A DNA stretch of 64,000 nucleotides, taken from contig NC_059368.1 in assembly GCF_019703515.2 (NCBI RefSeq), forward strand, positions 32,871,391 through 32,935,390, read 5' to 3'. Under the pieces are notes generated by a model that had not been told where the DNA came from, made no database searches, and worked only from the letters and a program-made list of their open reading frames with translations. Source of the DNA: Myxocyprinus asiaticus. Taxonomy: Eukaryota; Chordata; Actinopteri; Cypriniformes; Catostomidae. A program made the translations under genes and the position numbers. Below are positions 31,853-43,906 of the stretch, piece by piece (position 1 is the stretch's first letter; the number at the start of each line of letters is the position of its first letter).

Positions 31853-33058
31853 CTATGATATAATCTTTTCAGCTGTTCTCACAATTCGCTGTAGGGACTT
31901 GCAGTAGGCGGCTGTGCAGTTCTCGTACCACACGTTGAGACAGCTGGTCAGGATGCTCTCTATTGTCCCTCTGTAGAAGGTGGTGTGAATGGGAGGGGGG
32001 AGTTTGGCTCTCTTCAGCCTCTGCAGGAAGTGGAAGCACTGCTGGGCCTTCTTGGCTAGGCAGGTGGTGTTGAAAGTCCAGGAGAGATCCTCTGTCATGT
32101 AGACACCAAGAACCTTGGAGCTTTTGACTCTCTCCGCAGTTATTCCATTGAGTTCCGTTGTGCAGTGGTGAGTGGTCTGCTCGGGTCATCCTGAAGTCAA
32201 CAATCATCTCTTTAGTTTTATCAACATGAAGAGATAGCTTGTTGTCTCTACACCATTCTGCGAGCTGGTTCACCTCCTCTCTGTACGCTGACTCGTTGCT
32301 GATGAGGCCCACAACTGTAGTGTCATCAGCAAACTTGAGGATGTGATTTGAAATGTACTTTGCAGCACAGTCATGAGTCAGCAGGGTAAACAGCAGTGGA
32401 ATGAGCACACAGCCCTGGGGAGCGCCGGTGTTCAGTGTGGTGGTGCTGATGGTGGTGTTGCCGATCCTGACAGACTGGGGTCTCCCAGTCAAAAAGTCCA
32501 GAATCCAGTTGCAGAGGGAGGTGGTCAGACCCAGCAGGTTCAGCTTTGTTATCGGTTGTTGTGGGATGATTGTGTTGAATGCTCAACTGAAGTCTATGAA
32601 CAGCATCCTTATGTAGTTGTCCTTTTTGTCCAGATGGGTCAGAGAAAGGTAGATGGTAGCAGATATGGCATCCTCTGTTGAGCGGTAGGGATGGTAGGCA
32701 TACTGAAATGCGTCCAGTGTGGTGGGAAGACTGCTCTGTATGTGTTTCATGACTAGCCGCTCAAAGCACTTCATGATGATAGGTGTGAGTGCAACGGGCC
32801 AGCAAGTAGTCATTCAGGCAGGACACTTTATTTCTTCAGCATAGGGATGATGGTGGTCATCTTGAAGCACACAGGGACAACTGCTTGGCTCAGAGAAATG
32901 TTGAAGATGTCTGTGAGGACATCTGCAAGCTGATCAGCACATTTCCTGAGCACCCGGCCTGGTATGTTGTCAGGACCTGCAGCTTTCCATGGGTTAACTC
33001 TGGACAGAGTTTTTCTTCCTGATTTGCAGCATTTTTTTGGTGTTTTGCAGTGAAAACT
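31853..33058 (-). pseudogene. Rex1/CR1-like reverse transcriptase
   Basis: Minus-strand blocks: [32 protein letters not shown] then two stops, [47 protein letters not shown] then a stop then [61 protein letters not shown] (active-site FADD intact), [20 protein letters not shown], a frameshift, [20 protein letters not shown] and [19 protein letters not shown]. At least three stops and two frameshifts are present. The endonuclease is absent. Confidence 0.85.
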
Positions 33059-33633
33059 CACAAATAATAATTGTATACTTGTGTTATTTGCATTATAAAC
33101 AGTAGAAATTAATTTACCTTTAAATATTTTAGAGCAAAATAACTTAATATGCAGTAATCAGGCAAATGATATGATCAAGACAGCAATGATGCAATATATA
33201 TGTGCAAGGACACAGTAAGGAAAAACTGAACTGTATCTGTTATTACTTAAATAATATTGAGTAATAACAACAATTGCAATAATAAGCATTTCCCCCATTT
33301 TTTTTAAAAAAAATGTAGGTTTAATGGAAAAATGGTCAACATCCAAATCTATATCTGTAGGCTGTATTAGTGAGAGAGAAAAAAAAATCGTGTTTTACAA
33401 ATCTAAATAATTTTTGGTATTGGGAACTTAACACTGTAAAAAAAAATGTTTTGTCAGGTAACCTAGAAATGTGCTTCATCTGTTAACATTAAAATTGGCT
33501 GGTTTTATTCAAGTTAAAAAGGTTATTTAATCTGACTAAATCAACCAGACAAATTAGATTGTGCCAAATAAATAAGTAAATAAATAAATAAAATAATATG
33601 GGTTAGACTTAGATCATGTAGAAATAGATCCTT
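33059..33633. other. spacer with mini-MITE remnant
   Basis: AT-rich. 33430-33570 is a relative of the 30309 mini-MITE without a clear right end. No gene is seen. Confidence 0.4.
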
Positions 33634-34393
33634 AAAGGAACAGTTCACCCAAAAATTACAATTCTTTCATTATTCAATTACCCTGATGCCATTCCAGATG
33701 TGTATGACTGTCTTTCTTCAGCAGAACACAAATTAAGATTTTTTGAAAAATGTTGAAGCTCTGTAGGTCCTTATAAGTAAATGGGTGCCATTAGGGTGTT
33801 GGCTATTTGACGGTCCTAAAGACATATTTAGGCAGCATGAAAGTAATCCACACAACTCAAGTCGATCAATTAATGTCTTCTGAAGCAAATCGATAGGTTG
33901 ATGTAAGAAACAAATCGATAATTAAAACTTTATTTTTAATAAAACACTTCCTGCCAGCAGTCGACGCATCAGTGACGTAATTCTGATGGCGCATTCAGGC
34001 GAGAAGATGGAAGCACGCATTTGTATACAACGTATACTTGTATACAGAGGAATGAACGTCACGAGAAATTTAGTTAATTTCAAACAGCATCCCAGCACTG
34101 GCCTGAAGCAATGATTTAAAGTTAAAAACATTTTAATTATCAATTTGTTTCTTACACCAACCTATCGATTTGCTTCAGAAGACATTAATTGATCGACTGG
34201 AGTTGTGTGGATTACTTTTTATGCTGCCTAATATGCCTTTTGGCACCCGTTTACTTACATTATAAGGATCTACAGAGCTTCAGCATTTTTCTAAAAATCT
34301 TAATTTGTATTCTGCTGAAGAAAGACAGTCATACACATCTTGGATGGCATCAGGGTAAGTGAATAATGAGAGAATTTTCATTTTTGGGTGAAA
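33634..34393. mobile_element. foldback-type MITE, ~760 bp
   Basis: Outer ends are 'aaaggaacagttcaccc' and 'tttttgggtgaaatatt'. The left arm up to about 33940 and the right arm from about 34100 are inverse copies, e.g. gcaaatcgataggttgatgt against acaccaacctatcgatttgc. The unpaired centre (about 33945-34110) includes CpG-containing sequence and a tatacaacgtatacttgtat palindrome. Same family type as 28098-28768. Confidence 0.8.
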
Positions 34394-36301
34394 TATTATG
34401 ATTTATGGTAATAATTGCAGGCTACCACTTTTATACTTAGTGCAGTATAGTAGCTTTTTAGATGGCAGTTTTAATTTGTTTAGTCTGTTTAAACAGACTA
34501 TGTGTGTAAATAGGGCAGTGGAAACTGATGCAGCAGATTGTGCATTGCTGCAACTGGTGTAAAGAATGGCTGTTCTGGGGTGCATTTCCCGTACAACAAT
34601 GCAACTAACTGCTTAACCACCATAGTACGATGCATCATTGGAAAAATTAACTGGCTAGTCATGACTGTTTCCTGAAACCATAGTAATTATGTTGGTTCAA
34701 CAATATAGAGCTATCGGTAATGATGTTTCGCAGGGGGTGGGGTTAAAATTTCTGTAGAGATTGAATTGATGTCAAATTATATCTTGTTTACATGGTCAAC
34801 AGAAAGCCATTTATTGCAAGAAAGCTGCTGGAGACACGAAAGTTGCGTCTATGTTTGTATGAAATGTGTAATTGGCATTCTCTTTACCTCTGTAGAAAGA
34901 TAAAGCCATTTGGCACTTGGCCAATATTTGAACCCTTATGTTTTAGTCACTTTTTTAGCTATGATCTGTGACTCAAGAATATTGTTAGCATATGTGTGAG
35001 ACCTGCTTAATTTTGTTTCCTAAATGTTTTTTAAATGTTACACACATCTATCAAATACTTCTGGACATCAGTGTGAAAAATACTGTATCCTTCCTCTCTT
35101 TAAAAGTTTCCTATAATACAGGAATTTAAGAGGGAGTGTATTGATTTTTGCTTGTCTCTCTCTTTACACCCAGTAACTTGTGGTTGGGTTGAAGGGCAGA
35201 TCACATTTGGTCGATAACACATTATCACCCACAGGCCTTGTGCTTCTTACATTGACTTGAGATTAAAGTGGTGGTTTTACAGTCTGTTTCCCACTGAGTT
35301 TTATGTGCATGTCTCTCTCCCACCTGATTCCCTCCCTGTAGTAGATGTGTCATGCTGATTGTGGGGGTGTATTAAAGTGTGTGTGTGTGGAAGAATTTCT
35401 GTATGAAGTAGCTTAGGTTACCAATGTCTACAGAGTTCACGGAGAATGGCTGACCCATTCAAGCATACAATTTTCACCAGCAGTGTCCTTGTTCCATGGT
35501 CAGGCCTTTAGCTCTTATCTCTGGATAATAGGATTAATCCAAGATCATGACTCTGGAGTTTCAGGAAAATTACTTCATGTAAATGCTGGTGACCAAGAAT
35601 GTTTTCCAGTCGGATACTTAAAGCATCTACCAGCAGGGACTAACTGGGCCATGGTAACCACCTCTTGGTGTTGTCTATCATTTTGCCTAAAATACCTACA
35701 CAGGAAGTAGCTGGAACTCAACTTCTTCTGAAGGCGCCACATGCCGTGAACAATTTAATTTAACACTATTAGGGTCTTTGTGCTCCACAATCTGCATAAC
35801 TGTAATTATGCTCTTAAGGTTTATTTTGGACATAAATCCATAAATCCAAAGCTGCTGTACCATCACTGTGAAGCTTTCAGACAGAAGAGAAAATAAAAGG
35901 ATTAAATCTATTGTTGTGCAATCATACAGATTTAGATTTACAGTGAGCTGAAAATGCCACCCATTTAATCAATTACAAAGAGAAGCTAAATTCCTTAAAA
36001 ACACTTATGAAACATCTCCCTCAGGGTGATACTACATTAGCACTGGCTAATAATTCAATCTAGTTGACAGAGGGTTCTGATTTCCAGAGCTGGTATTCAG
36101 TCTTTATTTACTCTAAAATATTTGTGAAAACACAATCAAAACAGCGAATGGTGATTGCGATACCATAAAGCACAAATTGGACGATGTGCTTGATGGACCC
36201 TAGATGTTAATGGTGGATCTAAGAACAACTTTGTGTACAACAAAAACATGGAAATGGGAAATTATTCAGAAGTACAAAATAGTACCAGAACAGCACACTA
36301 A
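34394..36301. other. spacer, likely single-copy DNA
   Basis: There is no recognised gene or complete repeat in 1.9 kb. 34573-34735 has 'ggggtgcatttcccgtac' and 'gactgtttcctgaaacca', which look like a degraded MITE. A plus-strand ORF at 35483-35710 (75 codons) has no known motif. Confidence 0.4.
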
Positions 36302-36417
36302 ATGAATGTAACGGGTAAAGGATGGGCAAGGAGTAGGCGGGAACCGGCAGAACAGTCAACATAACTTTAATTACATAACTGAACTTAAACAAACATAAAC
36401 ACACACACACACAGTGG

Positions 36418-36419
<2 letters not shown>

Positions 36420-36452
<33 letters not shown>
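36420..36452. repeat. (CT)n in the 3' LTR
   Basis: A CT run present in the LTR at 36307-36566 but short in the other LTR. It accounts for most of their 27-bp length difference. Confidence 0.85.
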
Positions 36453-36456
<4 letters not shown>

Positions 36457-36948
36457 TCTTTCGAACTGGCGCCCCCGGCTCCTCTTTATCCCTCTCCTGC
36501 TGATTGGGCTGATTCAGTGCCAGGCATCCATCATTGCGGCCCGGCCACACCCTCCTCCTCGTCACACTCCTCCGCCGCCCGATTCAGGCCGGGGAAACCT
36601 CCGGCATGACATTCTCCCCACCCTTCCTGGAGGGGAGGTGTTGTCCTTCCGGCTGTCCTTCTGCTGGCAGGTCTTCCCCACCTCTCTGGAGCCCTGGGAG
36701 AGAAGAGGGGAGGGAGAGGGGAGGGGGAAAGAGTGAGGGGGAGAGACAGAGTGAGAAAGAGAGAGAGAGAGAGAGGAGACAGAGAGAAAAACTCGCTTGC
36801 CAGTCCCCGGACATACCATCGCCTGGTCTTCAGCCACTCCTCCGCCCTCTGGCAGACAACAGCCGCTCCTCCCCTGGTAGACGGCCACGGCTTCTCTGCT
36901 TCCCGGCAGACGGCAGCGGTGAGGACTCCACAACAGCGCATCCCTCCT

Positions 36949-36966
36949 TCCCGGGTTTCGGCATCA
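36949..36966 (-). promoter_or_regulatory. primer binding site matching tRNA-Phe
   Basis: The plus strand reads TCCCGGGTTTCGGCATCA. The 3' end of eukaryotic cytosolic tRNA-Phe is TCCCGGGTTTCGGCACCA, so 17 of 18 bases agree. It lies one base from the LTR, as expected for priming of minus-strand DNA synthesis. Confidence 0.8.
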
Positions 36967-37205
36967 ATGTAACCGGAAAAGGATGGGCAAGGAGGAGGCA
37001 GGAACCGGCAGAACAGTCAACATAAAATTAATTACATAACTAAACTTAAACAAACATAAACACACACACACACAGCAGCCGGTGTGTGTCTCTCTCGAAC
37101 TGGCGTCTCCGGCTCCTCTTTATCCCTCTCCCGCTGATTGGGCTGATTCAGTGCCAGGCGTCCATCGTTACGGCCCGGCCATGCCCTCCTCCTCATCACA
37201 ATGAG

Positions 37206-37401
37206 CTACAATAATATACAAATCTTCAAATGTATTGTTAGAGATTTATAACACTATTAAATAGGCTATAATATATTTAAATATAAAGATTAGCCCATTA
37301 AGAATATGAGCTAAAGCAAGATCTAAATGTAATTATTCATTCAAATAAGGAATACAGACTAACATAAGTTGTGACTTAACACGACTGGAATGTTTACACT
37401 G

Positions 37402-37454
<53 letters not shown>

Positions 37455-38898
37455 AAGGACTTCTGTGGATCTGAGCTTCTACAGAATTTTACATCTATTT
37501 CAAACTAGTTCACTCTCTAGTAAGGACTTCATTTAGAACTGTGGGCAGAGATGACAGAATAAATCTTCTGTGCACTTTAGAGAACTTTATCTAATGTAAG
37601 TCTCATTTGGATCAAGATATTAAAGACATATGGGGTCAAAAATGGAAATTTAAAATTGAGAAAATACAGCAGAAGTAATTTCACAATCTTTTCTAATTTT
37701 ACACAGAATTTGTCATTACAAATGATATTTTTTTAGCATAACAATTTTAGTGAAAAGGTGAATTTCAGGATTTCTTAGTATTTGGTATGTTTGCCTTTTG
37801 CATTAAATGACAGCATGCAGTAGATCTGGCATTGATTTCACAAGTTCGTGCAAACCTGGGCGATCCATGTTATCAAGGATGATTTGCGAAATTTCTAAAG
37901 AGCATCTTGTGTGATTCAGTAGAAGCAAGGAAATCTGACTTTTGAACAAAGGAATTACAGTAACATGGTCAAGATCACAAATTCACTTACATTTGATTAG
38001 TGACAAAACCTGTAATTACATGTAAAAAATCAAAATCAATGTGGTCTCATTGTGGACCCCACTGCACACTCTTAAATCCACAAGTTATTTACCTTTGCTG
38101 TAAGACATCTATAAATCTTATAGGTATATTTCAGATGCAGTAAGAGTTATAGAGCAGTGAGGTCATTGTATTCTCTACATGTCATCTTTGAGATTCTGGA
38201 TTCTGGATGTACATATGTCAATAAGCACAGGTGTCCTCTAGAGGCTTCTCTGTGATACCATCTGTGGAGGGCTTCACCGTTCCCTCCATCTCAGAATAAT
38301 AAATGTCATCCTTATGCTTGGGGGAAGCATCAATGATGTCTTTTGAATGGCAATGAGATTTATTATATGTATAGAATTGTGAAATCCGCTCATGAAATTT
38401 TTATATGGAAGAAATATGATTTGTGGAGATGTATTTTTAGATAACACTTACTGGCTTTTTATAAGGTTCTGTGCAAACGCAGAGAGGCTTTTTAATAATA
38501 ATTGACTTTTTTATTCACCACCTCTCAGGCTCATCCATTTCAGTCTTTGAAGAATCTTCATATTTTCTTTTATCGATGCAGACATTAACAGCAGTGTCAT
38601 TAATATTTCAGTAGGTTTTACTTCTCACACTAAAAACTGTAATACGTTTACCGAGATCATTGTAAAAATGTTTCAGAATTTTGAATTTTGTGGCAGCCAA
38701 TCAAAATACTTTTTTTTTTTTTTTTAGATCCTGCTAGGCTTGTTTGCTGGTGAAATCTATGTCTTCTCCTCCTCTGAGGTCTCAAGATGTTTACAATTAC
38801 TAAGCAGTCCAACTTAGGTACAGTGGTGTCTCTACATCAGCCCCACCAGATGTGGCGCTGTTATGCAAAATGTGAGAATAAAAAAAAAAAAACACTTG
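37206..38898. other. spacer with (GA)n and weak Tc1-like stretch
   Basis: A GA run of about 48 bp lies at 37404-37451. 37780-37860 ('tttggtatgtttgccttttg', 'aatgacagcatgcag') resembles the subterminal part of Tc1-like elements such as 58388-59948, but without ends. A poly(A) is at 38880-38892. No gene is seen. Confidence 0.4.
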
Positions 38899-38906
38899 TC
38901 CATGAG

Positions 38907-39091
38907 CAGGGTTGGGGACTAACGGAATACATGTAATGGGATTACGTATTTAAAATACAAAATATTAGTAACTATATTCCACTACAGTTATAATTTAAAT
39001 CATTGGTATTTAGAATACATTACTGACCTTGAGTAATCTAATGGAATACGTTACAAATTACATTTTACAGCAAGTAACCCTCCCAACCCTG
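38907..39091. mobile_element. 185-bp hAT-type MITE
   Basis: The left end cagggttggggactaacgg and right end taaccctcccaaccctg are inverted repeats. The flanks TCCATGAG (38899-38906) and GCCATGAG (39092-39099) match at 7 of 8 positions. The interior is AT-rich with matched 'ggaatac' motifs and resembles the ends of hAT-B in layout. Confidence 0.85.
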
Positions 39092-39480
39092 GCCATGAGC
39101 CACTGAATCTCATGGATAAATTAATTGTACAAACCTATGAAGGTGCAGCTATTTTGAGTGGACATTTAAGCAAAGTTCAAATGCAGAGAGATTCCTACAT
39201 TTGTTGCAGTTTTTTTCCTGAGTTAATGCCTAAAGTGGACATTCTTTATAGCGTTCTGCAAAAACAAAATGTAGATGCAACAACAATTAACAGTAGTATT
39301 GAAATATTCAAAGACCAAATCCGTCAGTTAAGAGAGAAGGCAGATGTCATTGCCCAAGAGAGAGAAAACAGTGAAAAAAAGCGGGGAGGAGTGAATAGGC
39401 CCACCACAACCATAATGAAAGAGGCATGTGACACTGCATGGGAGTGTATCTATGTTCCCAGGGACCTATGTTTCCAGGGT
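39092..39480 (+). pseudogene. hAT transposase fragment (ZMYM1-like)
   Basis: The frame through 39112 gives PLNLMDKLIVQTYEGAAILS, then a join to FFPELMPKVDILYSVLQKQN and INSSIEIFKDQIRQLREKAD. The (C/T)YDGA-like block and the later helical region occur in the ZMYM1-type hAT transposases of fish, in that order but normally with about 100 residues between them, so an internal deletion is likely. It has no start context of its own and no dimerisation domain. A MITE sits directly at its upstream edge. Confidence 0.6.
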
Positions 39481-40640
39481 CCAGCTATATAAACACAACA
39501 AAACCAGTGGTTATCATTTTATTTGATTTTGAATGTCTCTAAATTTGTTTTTATTTTTTTACATCTGTGGTGTTCCAGGTCAAATCTGACACGGCAGAGA
39601 ATATTAACGAGTCTAGGTGGTTCTGTGGATGAAATTTTACTCAAACTCGACTAAAACTCTTGTTTGGGTTGGGTTTGAGCCACAAAACTACCCAGAATGT
39701 TTTATTGCTGCATGCCATACTATTAAAAATCAATGTTCTCTGTGGGTCAGATTTTACCCTATTTTTGATGAGATTTTTAACAGCAAGTTAAATGTGGCCT
39801 TTGCACCACAAAATAAAAAAACGTAAATATAGATTTTGTGGTTATAAACTGATAAGTTAGTTATGAGGTAAAACACTATATTGAGTAAAAATAATTGTTT
39901 TTTTAAGTGTTTTGTGGTAAAAAAAAAAAAGAAAAGTCAAGTTTGACCCACAAATGCAAAAGGTACATGCCCCTTTCTAACACAATATGAGGGTTAAGTA
40001 AACTTTTCAAAGGGTTTTATGTTGTCAGAGACTCATTTTCCCAGGGTCCTATGTTCAGCTCCATGCTATGTTTCCTGAACATTCCCACACATACAAACAC
40101 CCATTCTGATTTTCTGATATAATTTAATAATATCTGCAATTATGTGTGTGCATTTAATTAATACATGTATTTATTTATTATTTGTTAAAAAAAGAAATCG
40201 GCGTGCGCTCTGCATGTGCACATCTTATATTCTCTTTGGGGGCTGCACCCCGGATGTTTGAAATGTCTAGAGACACCCTTGGTGCGTGCCTTTTTTCTTT
40301 TTTCACCCCTGCCCCTATGAAGGTCTCTGCATGCCTCTGTTCTATTGTAACAATATCACTGCATTGGTATTTGGACATTTCAGCAGTGAGATGTCAGTCA
40401 CAGTTAAACATAGAATAAGGTGTTCAAAATCAACTATAGGCAAGTGCAGAAAAAATAAACTAGCATATGCTACTTGGAGGCAAAAACAAACTGGATTAAA
40501 TTAGGTACTTAAGTCATGATGTCATGTTTTGTATATCAGTTAGAAGACAGATGTGAAGTATGAGAGTTAGATTCAAAGACATGTACACTGTTAAGACTTT
40601 TTATTGTATTTTTTCGGTAATACAGTAGCTTAACTGTACA
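39481..40640. other. spacer with a repeated phrase
   Basis: 'cccagggacctatgtttcca' at about 39457 and 'cccagggtcctatgttcagc' at about 40041 are related and flank the stretch. A run of A lies at about 39918-39930. 40190-40350 contains GC-richer DNA of unknown origin ('gggggctgcaccccggatg'). No gene is recognised. Confidence 0.4.
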
Positions 40641-40649
40641 TGTGTTTTA

Positions 40650-40777
40650 CAGTATGATGCCCATACCGCAGTTTCATTGTACAGTATAATACCCTTACCG
40701 CAACTTCTTTTTACAGTATAATACCCTTAATGCACCTTAGTTTTACAGTATAATACCCTTACAGTAATTGTACTGTA
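40650..40777. repeat. 32-bp minisatellite, 4 copies
   Basis: Units start cagtataatacccttaccgc (or cagtatgatgcccatacc) at 40650, 40682, 40714 and 40746. TTTTACAGTA motifs at each junction, and the matching 'cactgttaag' and 'ttacactatt' outside, suggest it is the expanded interior of a small MITE. Confidence 0.85.
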
Positions 40778-41090
40778 ATTATTATTTGCTGAATGATACA
40801 ATAATTGTCTTGCTGCATAATACTTTTACTGTAATTGTGTTTCACAGTATTTTACACTATTTGGCACTGGCAGTACAAAATCTTTATTTTTTTAATATTT
40901 TACATGAATGCTATTGAATTTAATAAATTCCAAATAAGTTACATTAGTCTATGTACAACAGTAATAATTTTTTTCTTTCTGTCATTATTAATTACATCCA
41001 TTATTAATGGATTGTGAACAATGTGATGCAACAGTGCATAAAAATACTTCTGACAACTGATGCAATTATAACAATATAACAGTATCTTTC
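40778..41090. other. AT-rich spacer
   Basis: Nothing recognised beyond more TACTGTAATT-like motifs next to the minisatellite. Confidence 0.4.
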
Positions 41091-41106
41091 AGAATGATTT
41101 GACAGT

Positions 41107-41519
41107 GGGGGGCCTGGGTAGCTCAGCAAGAAAAGACGCTGACTACCACACCTGGAGTCGCAAGTTCGAATCCAGGGTGTGCTGAGTGACTCCAGTCAGG
41201 CTTCCTAAGCAACCAATTGGCCCGGTTGCTAGGGTGGGTAGAGTCACTTTGGGTTAACCTCCTCATGGTCGCTATAATGTGGTTTTCGCTCTCAGTGGGG
41301 CACGTGGTGAGTTATGCATGGATGCCGCGGAGAATAGCATAAGCCTTCACATGTGCTAGGTCTCCGCGGTAACGTGCTTAACAAGCCACGACATAAGATG
41401 CACGGATTGACTGTCTCAGACGTGGAGGCAACTGAGATTCGTCCTCCACCACCTGGATTGAGCGCACTGGGAATTGGGCATGCCAAATTGGGGAGAAAAG
41501 GGGAGAAAATCCAAAAAAG
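41107..41519 (+). mobile_element. tRNA-derived SINE, complete
   Basis: The element begins ggggggcctgggtagctcag, contains a tRNA-like head with an A-box-like tagctcagcaag and a B box (agttcgaatccag, 41163-41175), a long body, and ends aattggggagaaaaggggag with an A-rich tail. It is flanked by a perfect 16-bp duplication, AGAATGATTTGACAGT at 41091-41106 and 41520-41535. It is transcribed by RNA polymerase III from the internal promoter and mobilised by a LINE. Related pieces occur at 49821 and 61880. Confidence 0.93.
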
Positions 41520-41535
41520 AGAATGATTTGACAGT

Positions 41536-42095
41536 AAGTCGAACACTATAAAAGCGAGAACAGTCATTACTTCATATAGGTTCATAACCTCTTAAGATCC
41601 CAAGCTTAACAAGCTGCATCATGCCTTTCAAGTTTCATCAGAATTGGACAAACTGTAAAGAGATTTAACTTCTACGTCCACCCTGAGAATGAATGAATGA
41701 CTCCAGAACAGAAAAAGAACAAGTAAGGAACATAACAAAACACACCACAGTTGGTTTAGCTTATGTCATTGCCAGTAGTATTGTTTAAATTGTACAACTT
41801 TTTGCACATCTTTGTCAGGGAATTCCAACAATTCTGGACCTGAATATATAATCATGTTAGAGCTCTTGATACAAGGAATATCAGTTTGTAAGAGCTAAAA
41901 ATTAGTTTTAGCTGCACTTTAAAGCAACAAAATGTTTGTTTACATCTGTAAATATTAGAGCAAACATGCTTGTATTTTGGGTTATGGTGCAGTCAGTAAT
42001 AACAAGTAAAAGAGCACACTATCCATCTAGAAGTCCTACTCTTAAAGAATATATGACTATATAACCAAAACTGATACTAAGTAAAGGTACACTTA
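41536..42095. other. spacer
   Basis: AT-rich with no gene. It ends at the Harbinger terminus. Confidence 0.45.
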
Positions 42096-42283
42096 GAGTG
42101 CTTTCACACTTGGTTCGATTGCTTGGACCGCACCCGAGTTCGTTTCATCCCCCTCCCACTGCCCGCACTGGTCTGTGTTCACGTTGTATTTCTTTGGTCC
42201 AAACCGCGGTACACTTGCGTCATCAAGCTGCAGCTGTTTACCCCTGTTGCTGGGTAATGACTATGAAGGAGAAGGTGCCAAAA

Positions 42284-43906
42284 TGGATAGAGTTGCTTGC
42301 ATCACTTTTGTACTTCTTGTTTTGAACCTTTGGGTTTGTTTCCAAAGCATTAACACACAAATACACTTCCATCTATCTGTCGCAAATGTACTGCAAAGGT
42401 TTCAAAGAATGCGGGCTGTCCGCCAAAGTCAATTTCTGCGGAGGCAAGCAGAAATGAGATATGCATTTATCTCTCTGCTTGCCGGGCATTAGTCCCGCTT
42501 GTCAACAAGGTGAGTGAGCATTTGCACACACACGCGAGCGAACGTTTATCAAAACAAACAAAAAGTATTTTGTACAGTCAGTGTTATGGACTTCAAAAAG
42601 TAGTATGACAAATATCATGAAATACTGCATAAGTGGAGTGTAGTTTTAAATGAGTTTATTTTACTTTTGTATTATATAATGTTATATAATGATATAGCCT
42701 AATATATAATTGAATGAATGAGATTTAAATATCATTACGAATTACATACTTATTTTATAGAATAGTTGGTTTTGGTTTTTAAACAACTGAGACAAGTTTA
42801 GGATAATAACTGCACAGATTTGTAATGTAATCGTTTATTTCCTATCATGTCATAGGAGAGTTTGGATCCATCATCGATCTGCTGTTTGGAGGGAGCATGT
42901 GCTCACCAGCTGGATAGACACTGAATGGCTCAAGAATTTTAGGATGAAGAAGATCACATTCATGCAGCTATGTGATATTCTCAGGCCACATCTAGAAAGA
43001 GATATTACCGGATTTAGAAGACCATTGTCTGTGGAACAACAAGTGGCGATATGTATCTGGAGGTTGGCTACAAACGTGGAATTCAGGTCACTTTCCCATT
43101 TATTTGGGATTGGTTTATCCACTGCTTGCATGATACAGTAACAAAACATGTTACATCAGTCATTGTTGAGAAATTGCTCCGACAGTACATTAAAACACCC
43201 CCTGAAAATGAATTCAGGGACATCATTCAAGGTTTCATGACTGTTGGGGTTTCCCACAATGTGGTGGGTCTATTGATGGGACCCACATTGGAATATTATG
43301 TCCACTTGACAGCACTGCAGACTTTTATAACCATAAAGGTTTCTATTCAGTCATCCTACAAGGTGTGGTTGACCATCGTTCTGGGACATTAATGTAGGCT
43401 GGCCAGGCAAAGTTCATGATGCCAGAGTGTTTGGAAATTCATCGCTTTACCAGAGGGGCCATAGTGGTACACTGCTCCCTAACTGCACAGAGAGATTTGA
43501 GGATGTTGATGTGCATATAGTATTATTAGGGGATGCAGCTTATCCTCTTCTCAAATGGTTAATGAAGCCATACCCTGAAAACAGAGGAACAACCCCGGCA
43601 CAGGCTGTCTTCAACCACAGGCTTAGCAAGGCACGGATAACCATCGAGAGGGCTTTTGGCTGTCTCAAGTGGAGATGGTGGTGCTTGATGAAGAGGTATG
43701 ACTGTTACATCAAATCCATCAACACTACCATCGCTGCCTGTTGAGTGCTTCACAATTTCTGTGAAATTCACAATGAGGAATATGATGGAGACATTGATGA
43801 AGGTGGAGAAAATGAGTCTAATGAATGGAATGCCTATTGGTCAGACAACCCTGCCAACTCAATTAGAGATGCCCTATGTTCTTATTTTTCAAGTCTTGAC
43901 CTGTAG
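42284..43906 (+). pseudogene. Harbinger DDE transposase, two exons, broken
   Basis: Exon 1 starts about 42284 (MDRVACITFVLLVLNLWVCF, then RRQAEMRYAFISLLAGH). After an intron ending 'catgtcatag' (42856) exon 2 reads REHVLTSWIDTEWLKNFRMK, ILRPHLERDITGFRRPLSVE and WRLATNVEFRSLSHLFGIGL. Three catalytic blocks remain in shifted frames: GGSIDGTHI (Asp, 43268-43295), HIVLLGDAAYP (Asp, 43515-43546) and ARITIERAFGCLKWRW (Glu, 43633-43680). There are stops near 43140 and 43741 and frameshifts near 43245 and 43390. An intact enzyme cuts at TWA targets and needs the Myb-like partner for nuclear import and DNA binding. Confidence 0.9.

Larger units (their letters stand above)
31222..33058 (-). mobile_element. 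Rex1/CR1-like LINE, minus strand
   Basis: This is a 5'-truncated copy running leftward. Its RT is at 33055-31853, then a 3' UTR containing a short tandem array (31374-31480), and the tail 'gaatgacaataaaatccact' (minus) ending near 31222. It is the same general RT type as 15963-18840 and 46388-47791 but not the same subfamily. Confidence 0.82.
36307..37200 (-). mobile_element. TRIM-type LTR element with tRNA-Phe primer site
   Basis: Two direct LTRs, 36307-36566 and 36968-37200, enclose about 400 bp. On the minus strand the LTRs begin TGTGA(T/C)GAGGAGGAGGG and end GGTTACA or CGTTACA. One base inside the 5' LTR (in minus sense) is the primer binding site. Flanks ATGAA (36302-36306) and ATGAG (37201-37205) fit a 5-bp target duplication. 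No gag-pol is encoded. The interior ORFs have no known domain, so the element must borrow enzymes. Just before the other LTR is a purine-rich GGCGGCGGAGGAG. Confidence 0.85.

Noticed and set aside
36531..37025. Overlapping long ORFs on both strands (136 and 163 codons)
   Set aside because: They lie in a GC-rich, GA/CT-rich interior of a TRIM element. Both strands are open and neither shows a domain.
41107..41180. A genuine tRNA gene
   Set aside because: The A and B boxes belong to the head of a SINE, shown by the shared body, A-rich tail and 16-bp target duplication.
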